Assembly (NCBI GenBank): GCA_963715655.1
Contig: OY970262.1
Span: 2,852,001 to 2,916,000, forward strand
Source: JANQPD01 sp963715655
GTDB lineage: Bacteria > Bacteroidota > Bacteroidia > Flavobacteriales > Schleiferiaceae
DNA: 64,000 bases
Direction: 5' to 3'
Shown: piece by piece, positions 15,973-23,374 of the stretch
Position numbering within the stretch: the first letter of the stretch is position 1
Layout: every line of letters starts with the position of its first letter
Notes under the pieces: model-generated
What the model was told of the DNA's origin: nothing
The model's database searches: none
The model's input: the letters and a program-made list of their open reading frames with translations, nothing else
Translations under genes and position numbers: made by a program

Positions 15973-16530
15973 ATGACAAGAATAGCATTCATACTGACCA
16001 TTGGACTTTTAATTTCAAGTTGTAATAACATGCCATCGAATTCCTCAAACTCAATTCCAGCAATGATGCAACCAGATTGGACAGGTCTAGAGCTTGAAAG
16101 ATTTCCTGTGAAATTCGGGCAGATATTGAAGTTTGGTAAAGACAGTTCCGAGTTAAAAGCTGTTGTCTTGGACTTTAGTGAAGACGAAGGTGGACAATGG
16201 ATTGGAGTAAGTTTCATTGACAAAAATCAACTTTTCGGTCGACAAATTCCAAGTGGAATGATAAATAAGAAATGCCTTGACCTACTTGACTTGACATACA
16301 TTAATAAAGGCGCTCTAAATGACTATGAAGTAGTTGAAACAATCGCTGTCAATAAAACGAAAGTTGGAATTGGTTCGCAAAGTCCTGCAACAAGCTTTTC
16401 TGAAATTAAAAGAGATTTTGACAGGGGAATTGAACAAAGAAAAAAGGAACAAACCCTATGTGACCAAGGACTTACGGATTTGAACCCCGTAAGAGAATGC
16501 TATTTTGACATTGAAAAAATAAAAAACTAG
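15973..16530 (+). CDS. Small lipoprotein of unknown function (cassette ORF)
   Basis: A 185-residue protein. MTRIAFILTIGLLISSC is a lipoprotein signal with the acylated cysteine at residue 17. The mature part includes VLDFSEDEGGQWIGVSF and a C terminus with ECYFDIEKIKN; I do not recognise the family. The ATG at 15973 is chosen over a longer frame because it starts the signal peptide. It sits just after an attC-like right box and its stop is three bases before a 153-bp repeat whose palindrome forms attC-like element 3, the arrangement of a one-gene cassette. Confidence 0.65.
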   Translation: MTRIAFILTIGLLISSCNNMPSNSSNSIPAMMQPDWTGLELERFPVKFGQILKFGKDSSELKAVVLDFSEDEGGQWIGVSFIDKNQLFGRQIPSGMINKKCLDLLDLTYINKGALNDYEVVETIAVNKTKVGIGSQSPATSFSEIKRDFDRGIEQRKKEQTLCDQGLTDLNPVRECYFDIEKIKN

Positions 16531-16533
16531 CCA

Positions 16534-16686
16534 CAATAACTAAGCATTCGAGCGGCACGTAGTGCCCAGCGAGAAGGCAGTGTTGAACCTAAGGGAGGGC
16601 TGCGCATTTTCGTTATGGGTAAATGGTAAAAAAAGGATGATTGGTATTAGGTCTAAAGTTGTTCAGGTTTAGCCTTTTTATTGGCT
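16534..16686 (+). repeat. 153-bp repeat, copy 1, containing attC-like element 3
   Basis: Aligns without gaps to 17254-17406, with 16 differences by my count (about 90% identity). The first 84 bases form a palindromic element: left box CAATAACTAA pairs with right TTCGTTATGG, with an inner hairpin GGCAC-GTA-GTGCC. The remaining 70 bases lie beyond the right box, at the start of the next cassette. It begins three bases after the stop of the upstream lipoprotein ORF. Confidence 0.75.
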
Positions 16687-16746
16687 GTTAAGTTTAGTGT
16701 AAACCCTAATCTATAACTTGTGTAAAGGATGTATATTAACGAACAT

Positions 16747-17241
16747 ATGAAAAAACAAATCCTTCAAATATTAATTTTTAGTCTGTTCTTGTCAGCATTC
16801 TATTCTTGTAAGAGAGAATGTTCGAGAAAAGTGGTTGAAATGGAATTAGTACCCGTTTCAAAAACAAAGACAGATCGCGAGTCAAATGTTGAGGGTTATT
16901 ATGAAAATGAATTTCAAAAAGGAAGCATCAATTTCGTGATAGACTTTACTCATCAGGGAGCTGGAGAATTTTGTGAATATTCGTGGAGTACCTACCCCGT
17001 TAAGAATGGAATGAAATTGTTTGCGGGAAATTCAATAATCCTTGATGCAGATACAATTACAATTGGTGAAGATATTTCTCAATATTTTACAATAGAAAAC
17101 CTTGAAAAGAATTTTTTGCTTCAATATTTAATTACATCAAAAAGTTCTGTACCTGATTCTGGAAAATATAAAGTAATTGGAAGTCTAGAATTGGATAATT
17201 CGACTGTAATCAAAGACAGTGTTTTAATTGAAATGAATTAA
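16747..17241 (+). CDS. Small lipoprotein of unknown function (cassette ORF)
   Basis: A 164-residue protein. MKKQILQILIFSLFLSAFYSC carries a lipobox cysteine at residue 21. The mature part starts KRECSRK and has extra cysteines, a beta-rich middle, and ends SVLIEMN; no family is recognised. The ATG at 16747 begins the signal peptide; an in-frame ATG at 16729 would add six residues. It is the only ORF between the two 153-bp repeats, so the unit from right box to right box is exactly 720 bp. The sequence is unrelated to the preceding cassette lipoprotein. Confidence 0.65.
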   Translation: MKKQILQILIFSLFLSAFYSCKRECSRKVVEMELVPVSKTKTDRESNVEGYYENEFQKGSINFVIDFTHQGAGEFCEYSWSTYPVKNGMKLFAGNSIILDADTITIGEDISQYFTIENLEKNFLLQYLITSKSSVPDSGKYKVIGSLELDNSTVIKDSVLIEMN

Positions 17242-17253
17242 AAATTCCGTTGC

Positions 17254-17406
17254 CAATAACTAAGCATTCTAGCGGCACGTATTGCCCAGCGAGAATGCAG
17301 TATTGAACGTTAGGGTGGGCTGCGCATTTTCGTTATGGGTAAATGGCCAAAAAAGGATGACTGGTATTAGGTTTAGGGTTTTTTAGGTTTTGCCTTTTTA
17401 TTGGCT
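17254..17406 (+). repeat. 153-bp repeat, copy 2, containing attC-like element 4
   Basis: Second copy of the 16534-16686 repeat, displaced by exactly 720 bases. Its palindrome is better paired than copy 1: CAATAACT/AGTATTG with one bulged A, GCATTCT/AGAATGC, and GGCA/TGCC around a CGTAT loop. The right boxes read GAACGTTAGGG and, further on, TCGTTATGGGTAAATGG. Confidence 0.75.
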
Positions 17407-17634
17407 TTTGGGTTAAGTAGGTGCAACACCCGCTTAGGCGGGGATTCGTTCAACAAAGTACTAAGTTAAAATGCGGGCTTCCTGCTTAAAAATGAAGATA
17501 TTGCAATTAAATAACATTCGGAGGTGAACAAAATTCAATTTTAAAATCTCGCACTTGCCATAGCCAAAAGCATTGTGTTTCATGCCAAAAAAATACAACC
17601 TGTTGTCTAATCGGACTACTTTTAGTAATTTTAA
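17407..17634. other. Non-coding stretch before the HigB remnant
   Basis: No credible gene is seen. A CCCGC-TTAG-GCGGG hairpin lies at 17429-17442 without a T-run. The rest is AT-rich. Confidence 0.4.
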
Positions 17635-17990
17635 ATAATAAAAAACAAGCGAAAACTCTATTTCTTTAAGGAGTACTTCAAAAAGTTTTATAACGACCAA
17701 AACGATAAGGTTAAAAAGAAAATTCTTTGGACTTTAAGGATTATCACTGAACTTGAGCAGATTCCTGAAATCTATTTGAAGCATATTAAAACTCTTCAGG
17801 ACTTTATGAGATAAGAGTTCTAGTTGGAAGTAATATTTTTAGAATATTCTGCTTTTTTGACATTGATAATTTGGTAGTTATTGGACACGGATTTCAAAAG
17901 AAAACGCAAAAAACACCAAAACAACAAATAGAAAGAGCCGAACTAATTAAAAACCTGAGTTCGATTAATACTAAAAATGAATTAATCTGA
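17635..17990 (+). pseudogene. HigB/Gp49-like toxin pseudogene (start lost, frameshift)
   Basis: Frame A from 17635 reads KRKLYFFKEYFKKFYN... to YLKHIKT and stops at 17812-17814. Frame B resumes from about 17797 with GLYEIRVLVGSNIFRIFCFF and GFQKKTQKTPKQQIERAELIK, ending at TGA 17988-17990. Joined, these reproduce the whole RelE/HigB (phage Gp49-like) toxin of about 115 residues. There is no ATG at the expected start (ATAAAAAACAAG), and one frameshift lies near 17795. As an mRNA-cleaving toxin it should be dead. The intact XRE gene at 18160 is its natural antitoxin partner in the toxin-first order of HigBA systems. Confidence 0.75.
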
Positions 17991-18146
17991 TAGCTAGAGG
18001 TTTAATAGTTTTAAAAGGGCAACCTAGCCCCCCAACCCCCGAAGGGGGAGTTGCGACACATGCAGCAAACTCCCCCTTCGGGGGTTGGGGGGCCTTAGAA
18101 TAGTTTAAATACTCATATTTAGTTATATAAAAATCGAACTCAGGTT
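17952..18146. repeat. 15-bp perfect inverted repeat pair enclosing the toxin end and palindrome
   Basis: AACCTGAGTTCGATT at 17952-17966 and its exact complement at 18132-18146. The left arm lies in the toxin's last codons; the right arm ends 13 bases before the antitoxin ATG, so it could act as an operator or as the edge of an inserted element. Confidence 0.6.
18027..18093. repeat. 26-bp perfect inverted repeat (GC-rich palindrome)
   Basis: Arms at 18027-18052 and 18068-18093 are perfectly complementary with a 15-base spacer. Each arm itself contains CCCCCGAAGGGGG. This type of GC-rich repeat occurs widely in Bacteroidota intergenic DNA. It could fold into a very stable hairpin between toxin remnant and antitoxin. 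Confidence 0.85.
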
Positions 18147-18159
18147 AAAAGAGAATACT

Positions 18160-18468
18160 ATGAAAGCAAAAAATAAAGACCTTACAAGCCTAGACGCGTT
18201 TATTAATGATAACATAGGCAAAATTGGTACTCCTAAAAGAGAACGGTTTGAAAACGAGTACGACACTTTTAAACTTGGAGTCCTTATCCAACAAGCAAGA
18301 GAACAAAAAGGATTGACACAAGAACAACTTGCTCAGCTTGCAGGGACAAACAAGTCATATATTTCGAAGTTAGAGAGAAACCTAAAAGATATCCGTTTTT
18401 CGACTTTGCAAAGGATAATTAACGAAGGTCTTGGCGGACATTTAAATATCTCAATAAACTTGGAATAA
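18160..18468 (+). CDS. XRE-family antitoxin (HigA-like)
   Basis: A 102-residue protein. An N-terminal helix is followed by an HTH_3 domain (about 38-95): LGVLIQQAREQKGLTQEQLA, then GTNKSYISKLERN as recognition helix region. HigA-type proteins neutralise HigB and repress their own operon. The paired toxin just upstream is a pseudogene, so this gene may persist as a repressor or as protection against related toxins. The ATG at 18160 lies 13 bases after the inverted repeat arm. Residues DTFKLG before the HTH are typical of the Gp49-associated antitoxin subgroup. Confidence 0.85.
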   Translation: MKAKNKDLTSLDAFINDNIGKIGTPKRERFENEYDTFKLGVLIQQAREQKGLTQEQLAQLAGTNKSYISKLERNLKDIRFSTLQRIINEGLGGHLNISINLE

Positions 18469-18485
18469 AAAATAAAAGCACGAAA

Positions 18486-18611
18486 GCACAACGCATATAG
18501 CTTATGGCGGGTAAACGGCTGCTAGCAAGATTTTTGCTCCGTAGCCAGCTTTGATTTCGGTGAACAGGAAAGTGCTTCAAAACCGCCACAAGTCATATAC
18601 AAATCGTTAAT
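18486..18611 (+). repeat. attC-like element 5 (long imperfect palindrome)
   Basis: Left arm GCATATAGCTTATGGCGG (18493-18510) matches the complement of CCGCCACAAGTCATATAC (18583-18600) at 14 of 18 positions. Outer boxes are GCACAAC on the left and CGTTAATG on the right. It follows the antitoxin stop by 17 bases, as attC sites follow cassette ORFs, and at about 126 bp resembles the longer type of attC. Confidence 0.5.
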
Positions 18612-18628
18612 GATAATTGCTCCGAAAA

Positions 18629-18793
18629 ATGAAAATCGTAACCAAAAAAATAAATAGCGAACCAAATCATTCCATCTTGAAAAAGGATGTGAAAGCGATT
18701 ATCCAAGTTATTCCAGACGATTGGAAAAACTCACTCAAAGCAAGGATGATAGAATTTTTAAGGAAACAATCAAAGACCTTAGACATAGGTTAA
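18629..18793 (+). CDS. Small hypothetical ORF, 54 residues
   Basis: ATG to TAA encodes a basic protein starting MKIVTKKINSEPNHSILKKD and ending SKTLDIG. It begins 18 bases after the right end of attC-like element 5, so it occupies a cassette position. It contains no recognised motif and may be the truncated start of a longer gene, since IIQVIPDDWKNSL reads like a globular-domain segment. Coding status is uncertain. Confidence 0.35.
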   Translation: MKIVTKKINSEPNHSILKKDVKAIIQVIPDDWKNSLKARMIEFLRKQSKTLDIG

Positions 18794-18829
18794 ACTAAAT
18801 TTGAGACCAATTAATTTGACACTAGAAGA

Positions 18830-19444
18830 ATGTTCAAAATATACAATCATTGTTTAATATTTACTCTGGGTCTGCTATGTTTTAAAACCCATGGCCAAGT
18901 TTCACTCACCATGGTTATCGCCCAAATAGACTCAATACGATTTGATAGACCTACTTTTGAACAACAAGTGAAGGCAGATAGCTTGAAAACGGTAAATGGT
19001 ACAGAGATTATTGATACATTACCAAATGGATCTATTATTTCGTCTCACCCAGTCATGCCAATAAGGATGTCTAATCCATATATCCTTTTCATAAAGATCA
19101 AAACCTCTTTTCTGGAGCCTATAAATTCAAGTCAAATTAGTGTAAGGGTCTGGGAGCATGAGCACCCTAAGCTATTCTTAAATAACAAAAATCCATTTAT
19201 GTTTATCCTAACGGTGGCCGATTCAAATGGTGTTTATAACGTCTCTGATTACTATCGGGTATTCAAAACTTGGAATGGTAAGTGGGCAGAACCAGTGGGT
19301 ACTAGAAGAAAAAAATATACGGAAACAAGGAAAGCTCTTTTCAAATATTCTTTGCTCAAAACGATGAATACTAAATATTTTCAGCTAATTACTGATGAAA
19401 TCCACTGTTGTAAAGAGCAACTCATCGATTTTTATTCGGATTAG
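18830..19444 (+). CDS. Secreted protein of unknown function
   Basis: A 204-residue protein with a signal peptide (MFKIYNHCLIFTLGLLCFKT, with cleavage near HGQ). The mature part is mixed alpha/beta with ISVRVWEHEHPKLFLNN and DYYRVFKTWNGKWAEPV; two adjacent cysteines (CC) lie near the C terminus. No family is recognised. It is the last ORF of the accessory island and has no neighbour in operon distance on its right. Codon use is similar to the cassette ORFs upstream, so acquisition with the island is likely. Confidence 0.6.
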   Translation: MFKIYNHCLIFTLGLLCFKTHGQVSLTMVIAQIDSIRFDRPTFEQQVKADSLKTVNGTEIIDTLPNGSIISSHPVMPIRMSNPYILFIKIKTSFLEPINSSQISVRVWEHEHPKLFLNNKNPFMFILTVADSNGVYNVSDYYRVFKTWNGKWAEPVGTRRKKYTETRKALFKYSLLKTMNTKYFQLITDEIHCCKEQLIDFYSD

Positions 19445-19560
19445 TTAGTCTTTTAGTAATCTTTACGGTAAACAGCGCCTCGCACGATAATTTATCGCTA
19501 CTTTTTCTTTAAGCCAAATCCCGTCAACATATTTGGCCCGCATTGGTTAGCCACATCAAC

Positions 19561-20418
19561 ATGAAAATAAACACACCCTTGCAGAAGCATTTTAAAAATC
19601 TCCTATCAATCTTAAGCCTAGCAATTTTAGTTAGCTGCGCCTCCAACAAAACTTCAAACCTCCCCTATCTCCAAAACTCCAAGGCTTTAGTACAATCATT
19701 ACCAAAATTGGATGTATTTGAACCACGCAAGGCTGAAAACAACCCGGTGGTGATTTTTATACATGGTGGCTATTGGGAAGCGGGTGAAAAAGACACGTAT
19801 TGGTTTTTAGGCAGAAACTTGGCTAAAAAAGATGTGGTAACTGTAATTCCAAACTACACCTTAAGCCCAGATGGAAACTACAACACCATGGCCGAAGAAG
19901 TTGCTGCGGCCATAAAATGGACGTATGAAAACATAACACAATACGGTGGTGATCCTGAGCAAATCTATTTAATGGGGCATTCTGCAGGTGGGCATTTAAT
20001 AGCGTTGGTTGGCACTAATCCTAAATATTTAGAGAATGTTAACGTAATTAAAGGCATTATTTTAAATGATGCTGCTGGACTTGACATGAATTCCTACTTG
20101 CAGAAATATCCGCCCACGGAAAAGTATAATTATAACGTTACTTGGACAAAAGATGAAGCTAATTGGAAGGATGCCTCCCCAATTTATTTTTTATCAGAAA
20201 AAACACCGCCAATGTTAATATACGTTGGTACCAAAACATACCCTTCTATATTAGCTCAGAATAAGTCTTTTATTAAAGAGCTAAACATATATCAACCCAA
20301 AGTGGAAATAAAATATTTAGATAAAAAACATGTTCCAATGATGAGCCAATACGTATGGCCTTGGAATGATCATTATGAAGAAATTCTTGATTTTGTTGAC
20401 AAGCAAAAAGCAGAGTAA
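19561..20418 (+). CDS. Alpha/beta-hydrolase lipoprotein (esterase/kynurenine formamidase-like)
   Basis: A 285-residue lipoprotein: the signal ends LAILVSCAS with the lipobox cysteine near residue 26. The fold is clear from VIFIHGGYWEAGEK (oxyanion HGG motif), the nucleophile in YLMGHSAGGHLIAL, and a C-terminal DKKHVPM that should hold the histidine. HGGYW is characteristic of the BD-FAE/kynurenine formamidase-like esterases. Tethering to the envelope suggests it acts on esters outside the cytoplasm. The ATG at 19561 is preferred over the in-frame TTG at 19543. It looks like the first normal chromosomal gene right of the island. Confidence 0.82.
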   Translation: MKINTPLQKHFKNLLSILSLAILVSCASNKTSNLPYLQNSKALVQSLPKLDVFEPRKAENNPVVIFIHGGYWEAGEKDTYWFLGRNLAKKDVVTVIPNYTLSPDGNYNTMAEEVAAAIKWTYENITQYGGDPEQIYLMGHSAGGHLIALVGTNPKYLENVNVIKGIILNDAAGLDMNSYLQKYPPTEKYNYNVTWTKDEANWKDASPIYFLSEKTPPMLIYVGTKTYPSILAQNKSFIKELNIYQPKVEIKYLDKKHVPMMSQYVWPWNDHYEEILDFVDKQKAE

Positions 20419-20534
20419 GCTGTTTGGCTTAAGTTTCAAAAAAAAAACTTGTTTTAGGAAACGCGTACCATAGCACTTAAACATTTACAACCAACGCATA
20501 TATACGCTAGTATTTTTAAAACTAATGCTTAAAG

Positions 20535-20542
20535 TATATTTG
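20535..20542 (+). promoter_or_regulatory. Candidate -7 element for the 2OG oxygenase gene
   Basis: TATATTTG matches TAnnTTTG exactly, 38 bases before the ATG at 20581. No clear -33 TTG is seen. Confidence 0.35.
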
Positions 20543-20580
20543 TAGCGTTTCATTTTAGAAACCCTAATTTTTAGCACACC

Positions 20581-21396
20581 ATGGAGTTAATAAACCCAAC
20601 ATATACATCCGCGGAAGCGATAGAAAAATTGCACCGCTCTTTTAGCACGGCTATACCTTGCAAACATTTGGTGCTAGATAATTTTTTAGACCAAGATATT
20701 GCCGATACACTTTTTAACAATTTTCCGAGTGTGGAATCGCTTAACGTAAAGCGAAAAAGCATGAATGAAAATAAGGCGGAAGACTATCATTTTGAGCGCT
20801 GGCATCCGGCCTTTAGTGATGTACGCAGCGTGGTGGGTAGTGAAGCGTTTGCCACATGGATGAGCAAAGTAACGGGTGTGAAGGATTTACGGACTACCAC
20901 GGATAGTCTTGGAAGTGGCGTTCATCAAGGTGCAAACGGCAGCTATGTAGATGTGCATGTGGATGTAAATATGAATCCTGAAGCCGGCTTATGGCGAAGG
21001 GTTAACTTATTGATTTACCTAAACAAAGAATGGAAAGAGGAATACGGTGGCCATTTAGAACTCTGGGATAAAGCCATGAAAGTAAAACATCATCATATAG
21101 CTCCAGCCCATAATAGGGCGGTAATTTTTTATACTGATGATAACTCGCCCCATGGTTATTCTAAAATTAATATTCCGGAAGGTGAAAGCCGGAAATCCTT
21201 TTATACCTATTTCTATACAGAAATTGGCGAAGGTTTTAAATATCGCGACAGTAAATTTGTCTCTCGCCCTGACGAGGCATTTTCTAAAAAAATAGCAACG
21301 GGAGCCAAAGAAGCATTGAAAATTCGCGCAAAGCAAATTTTGAAAGCTTTAGGCGTAAAGAGTTTAGATTTTCAAGATAAAAATAAAGACAAGTAA
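20581..21396 (+). CDS. 2-oxoglutarate/Fe(II)-dependent oxygenase (prolyl hydroxylase-like)
   Basis: A 271-residue cytoplasmic protein of the double-stranded beta-helix dioxygenases. The iron facial triad is visible: H126 and D128 in VDVHVDVN and H191 in NSPHGYS; R204 in GESRKSF fits the 2-oxoglutarate carboxylate-binding position. Family members hydroxylate proline, peptides or small molecules; a C-terminal basic helix (after about 235) may bind a partner. It starts at ATG 20581 and is followed after 31 bases by two tandem DUF7793-like genes, which may form a unit with it. Confidence 0.87.
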   Translation: MELINPTYTSAEAIEKLHRSFSTAIPCKHLVLDNFLDQDIADTLFNNFPSVESLNVKRKSMNENKAEDYHFERWHPAFSDVRSVVGSEAFATWMSKVTGVKDLRTTTDSLGSGVHQGANGSYVDVHVDVNMNPEAGLWRRVNLLIYLNKEWKEEYGGHLELWDKAMKVKHHHIAPAHNRAVIFYTDDNSPHGYSKINIPEGESRKSFYTYFYTEIGEGFKYRDSKFVSRPDEAFSKKIATGAKEALKIRAKQILKALGVKSLDFQDKNKDK

Positions 21397-21427
21397 ATTT
21401 TTGGAAACACAAATAATTTCTGAGAAT

Positions 21428-21817
21428 ATGGAATGGGAAACTACCACCATGCGTTTGTTTTTAGACGCTGCCAGTGGAATATTAACCATAAAGGCACATG
21501 AAAATTTTAAACGCGCTGAAACACTAGAGGAGGCTGAGCACAACATAAAAGTGGGTATGGCAAAAGCGGCTGATTGTACAAAAGCTATTCTTATTGAAAT
21601 GCCCAACCATTATGTAAGTGCCGAGGTAACCCGCTATTATAAAAACAATACGCCAAATTTACCCATGGCCTTGGTGGCAAATTCATTTTTTAAAAAGATG
21701 ATGGGTAATTTTATTCTGAGTTTTGATAGTCCGGAAAGGCCTACCCGCTTGTTTACTAATTTTGAAAGTGGAAAACAATGGTTATTGGAGATACTTAAAC
21801 TTGAGCAAAAAGGTTAG
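21428..21817 (+). CDS. STAS/SpoIIAA-like DUF7793 protein, paralogue 1
   Basis: A 129-residue protein starting MEWETTTMRLFLD. The pattern of an N-terminal strand pair, a TLEEAEHNIKVGM helix, the segment MPNHYVSAEVTRYY, and the closing RPTRLFTNFESGKQWLLE matches the DUF7793 group of STAS-like small domains. The ATG at 21428 is used because the downstream paralogue has exactly the same length and start; an in-frame TTG at 21401 would extend it. The two proteins share about half their residues. Function is unknown; STAS-like domains usually bind partner proteins or ligands. Confidence 0.6.
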   Translation: MEWETTTMRLFLDAASGILTIKAHENFKRAETLEEAEHNIKVGMAKAADCTKAILIEMPNHYVSAEVTRYYKNNTPNLPMALVANSFFKKMMGNFILSFDSPERPTRLFTNFESGKQWLLEILKLEQKG

Positions 21818-21914
21818 ATCCTTTTTAAGAAGTAAGTCCTTCCGATTTTTCTTAATTTAAAATCCTGAATTGAACCATTGATTTCTAGTAACTTGCACCA
21901 AGTTTATAACGCTT

Positions 21915-22304
21915 ATGAAGTGGGAAACCCAAACTATGAAAGTTACCTATCACCTAGAAAGTGATATACTATATATATACCCTAAAAAAGTAAATGGCCC
22001 TGAAACGCTGGAACAGGCCACGGAAAATTTGGAAACCGCTTTGCTACACGTGGGTGAAACCATTAAAGGCTTAGTGGCGGTAATGCCAAATCATTATATA
22101 AATGCAGAGGTTACTAGGTACTATAAAACCCACATTCCCAACATACCTATTGCCTTAGTAGCCGACTCCTTTTTTAAACGGATGATTGGTAATTTCCTAT
22201 TGACGCTAGCCTCCCCTAAAAGGCCCACTAAGTTATTTTCAGATGAAAAAGAAGCCACAGCTTGGGTTAGTCTGCAAATAGATGTGATGTCGAAGGTAGG
22301 TTAA
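21915..22304 (+). CDS. STAS/SpoIIAA-like DUF7793 protein, paralogue 2
   Basis: A 129-residue tandem paralogue of the preceding gene, starting MKWETQTMKVTYHLE. Conserved stretches are PNHYINAEVTRYYKTHIPN, IALVADSFFKRMIGNF and RPTKLFSDEKEATAW. The most variable part is the N-terminal strand-turn. The 97-base gap between the two genes shows no promoter consensus. Retention of two copies suggests distinct partners or ligands rather than simple redundancy; this is inference. Confidence 0.6.
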   Translation: MKWETQTMKVTYHLESDILYIYPKKVNGPETLEQATENLETALLHVGETIKGLVAVMPNHYINAEVTRYYKTHIPNIPIALVADSFFKRMIGNFLLTLASPKRPTKLFSDEKEATAWVSLQIDVMSKVG

Positions 22305-22372
22305 ATGATTCTATGAGATTAAACCTTTTAGCTAAGCGTGCATCTATGCTTCATAATCTTAAAAATTCTTTT

Positions 22373-23344
22373 ATGAAAATTATCCAAATGCACAGGTTAG
22401 CCGTCTTAGTTGTTTTCACTTTATGCTCTTGCAATAAGGATGATGATACAACTACGCCAGCTACTACTCAAGATGACGTTACCATCTCCGTAAATCCCGA
22501 CAATTTCCTTTCAAATGGTGTAACCGTAACCTTAGTACCATGCACGCTATCCGATGGTTCTGAAACTGAATGTTACCAAATTGTAAGTACTTCACAACCT
22601 GACGATCATACTATGGGCCCATGGTGTCCTAATAATATTACAGATGACGCTAGTGCCGGTGGTATTTGGCTAGAAGGTGGTGAGGTTTATGACGTTGACG
22701 GTGCATTCATCCAAAATATGGCAACTTTTTATAACGATAGTAAATGGAAAATGTACGATTCTAACGGTGACATTTATACCACAGAAACGCAAACGGATTG
22801 CGCCAATGCTGCCAACCCAAATGTAGGAGTGGCTTATGAAAATTATTGTGTAGAATGCCTACCATCTTATATAACTTCACTTACCGCTACATACACAATT
22901 CCTAAAACACCTGTAAAATTGGCAACTGCGGTTCAATTTGGCGGTCCAGGCCCACAAGGCAATTCAGGTCCTTCTCAAAGAGGCGTTGCTTTTAACGGAA
23001 TTGTGTTTGATGCACCAGCCCCTACCGATGCCATTTTGGGTGCTTATACTTTAGCTCCATTTGATGACGCGGGCGGTCATATAAACTTAAATGCAGGATA
23101 TCACTACCATGCAGCCACAGGTTTGATCACAGAAATTCTTCAAGCTGATGGACATGCTCCTCAAATTGGATATGCAATGGACGGGTATGCTATGCACGCT
23201 CAATTAAATGAAGATGATAGCGAGCCTACTGATCTTGATGCTTGTCGCGGTCATTATGATGAAACTCGCGGTTATCACTACCATGTTTCCGCACCCGGCA
23301 CCAACAATTTTATAAATTGTTTACAAGGCGCTTACGTAAAATAG
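22373..23344 (+). CDS. YHYH-domain lipoprotein
   Basis: A 323-residue lipoprotein: MKIIQMHRLAVLVVFTLCSC then NKDDDTTT, the usual acidic linker. The C-terminal half is a YHYH domain: GGPGPQGNSGPSQRGVAFNG, AGYHYHAATG, IGYAMDGYAMHA and RGYHYHVSAPG. The paired HYH motifs suggest metal binding, but the family has no assigned reaction. The N-terminal half has several cysteines (CTLSDGSETECYQI, DCANAANP, NYCVECLP) that could form disulfides. The ATG at 22373 begins the signal; longer in-frame starts exist. The next gene follows after 30 bases and is probably cotranscribed. Confidence 0.83.
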   Translation: MKIIQMHRLAVLVVFTLCSCNKDDDTTTPATTQDDVTISVNPDNFLSNGVTVTLVPCTLSDGSETECYQIVSTSQPDDHTMGPWCPNNITDDASAGGIWLEGGEVYDVDGAFIQNMATFYNDSKWKMYDSNGDIYTTETQTDCANAANPNVGVAYENYCVECLPSYITSLTATYTIPKTPVKLATAVQFGGPGPQGNSGPSQRGVAFNGIVFDAPAPTDAILGAYTLAPFDDAGGHINLNAGYHYHAATGLITEILQADGHAPQIGYAMDGYAMHAQLNEDDSEPTDLDACRGHYDETRGYHYHVSAPGTNNFINCLQGAYVK

Positions 23345-23374
23345 CCTTGCGTAAAATGCATTTAAATTTTAAAG

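Noticed and set aside
16534..17406. Consideration of the repeats as a CRISPR array
   Set aside because: Only two copies 720 bp apart with an ORF between; no short regular spacers and no cas genes.
17461..17700. 79-codon minus-strand frame
   Set aside because: It overlaps the HigB-like pseudogene on the other strand, has low-complexity residues and no recognisable motif.
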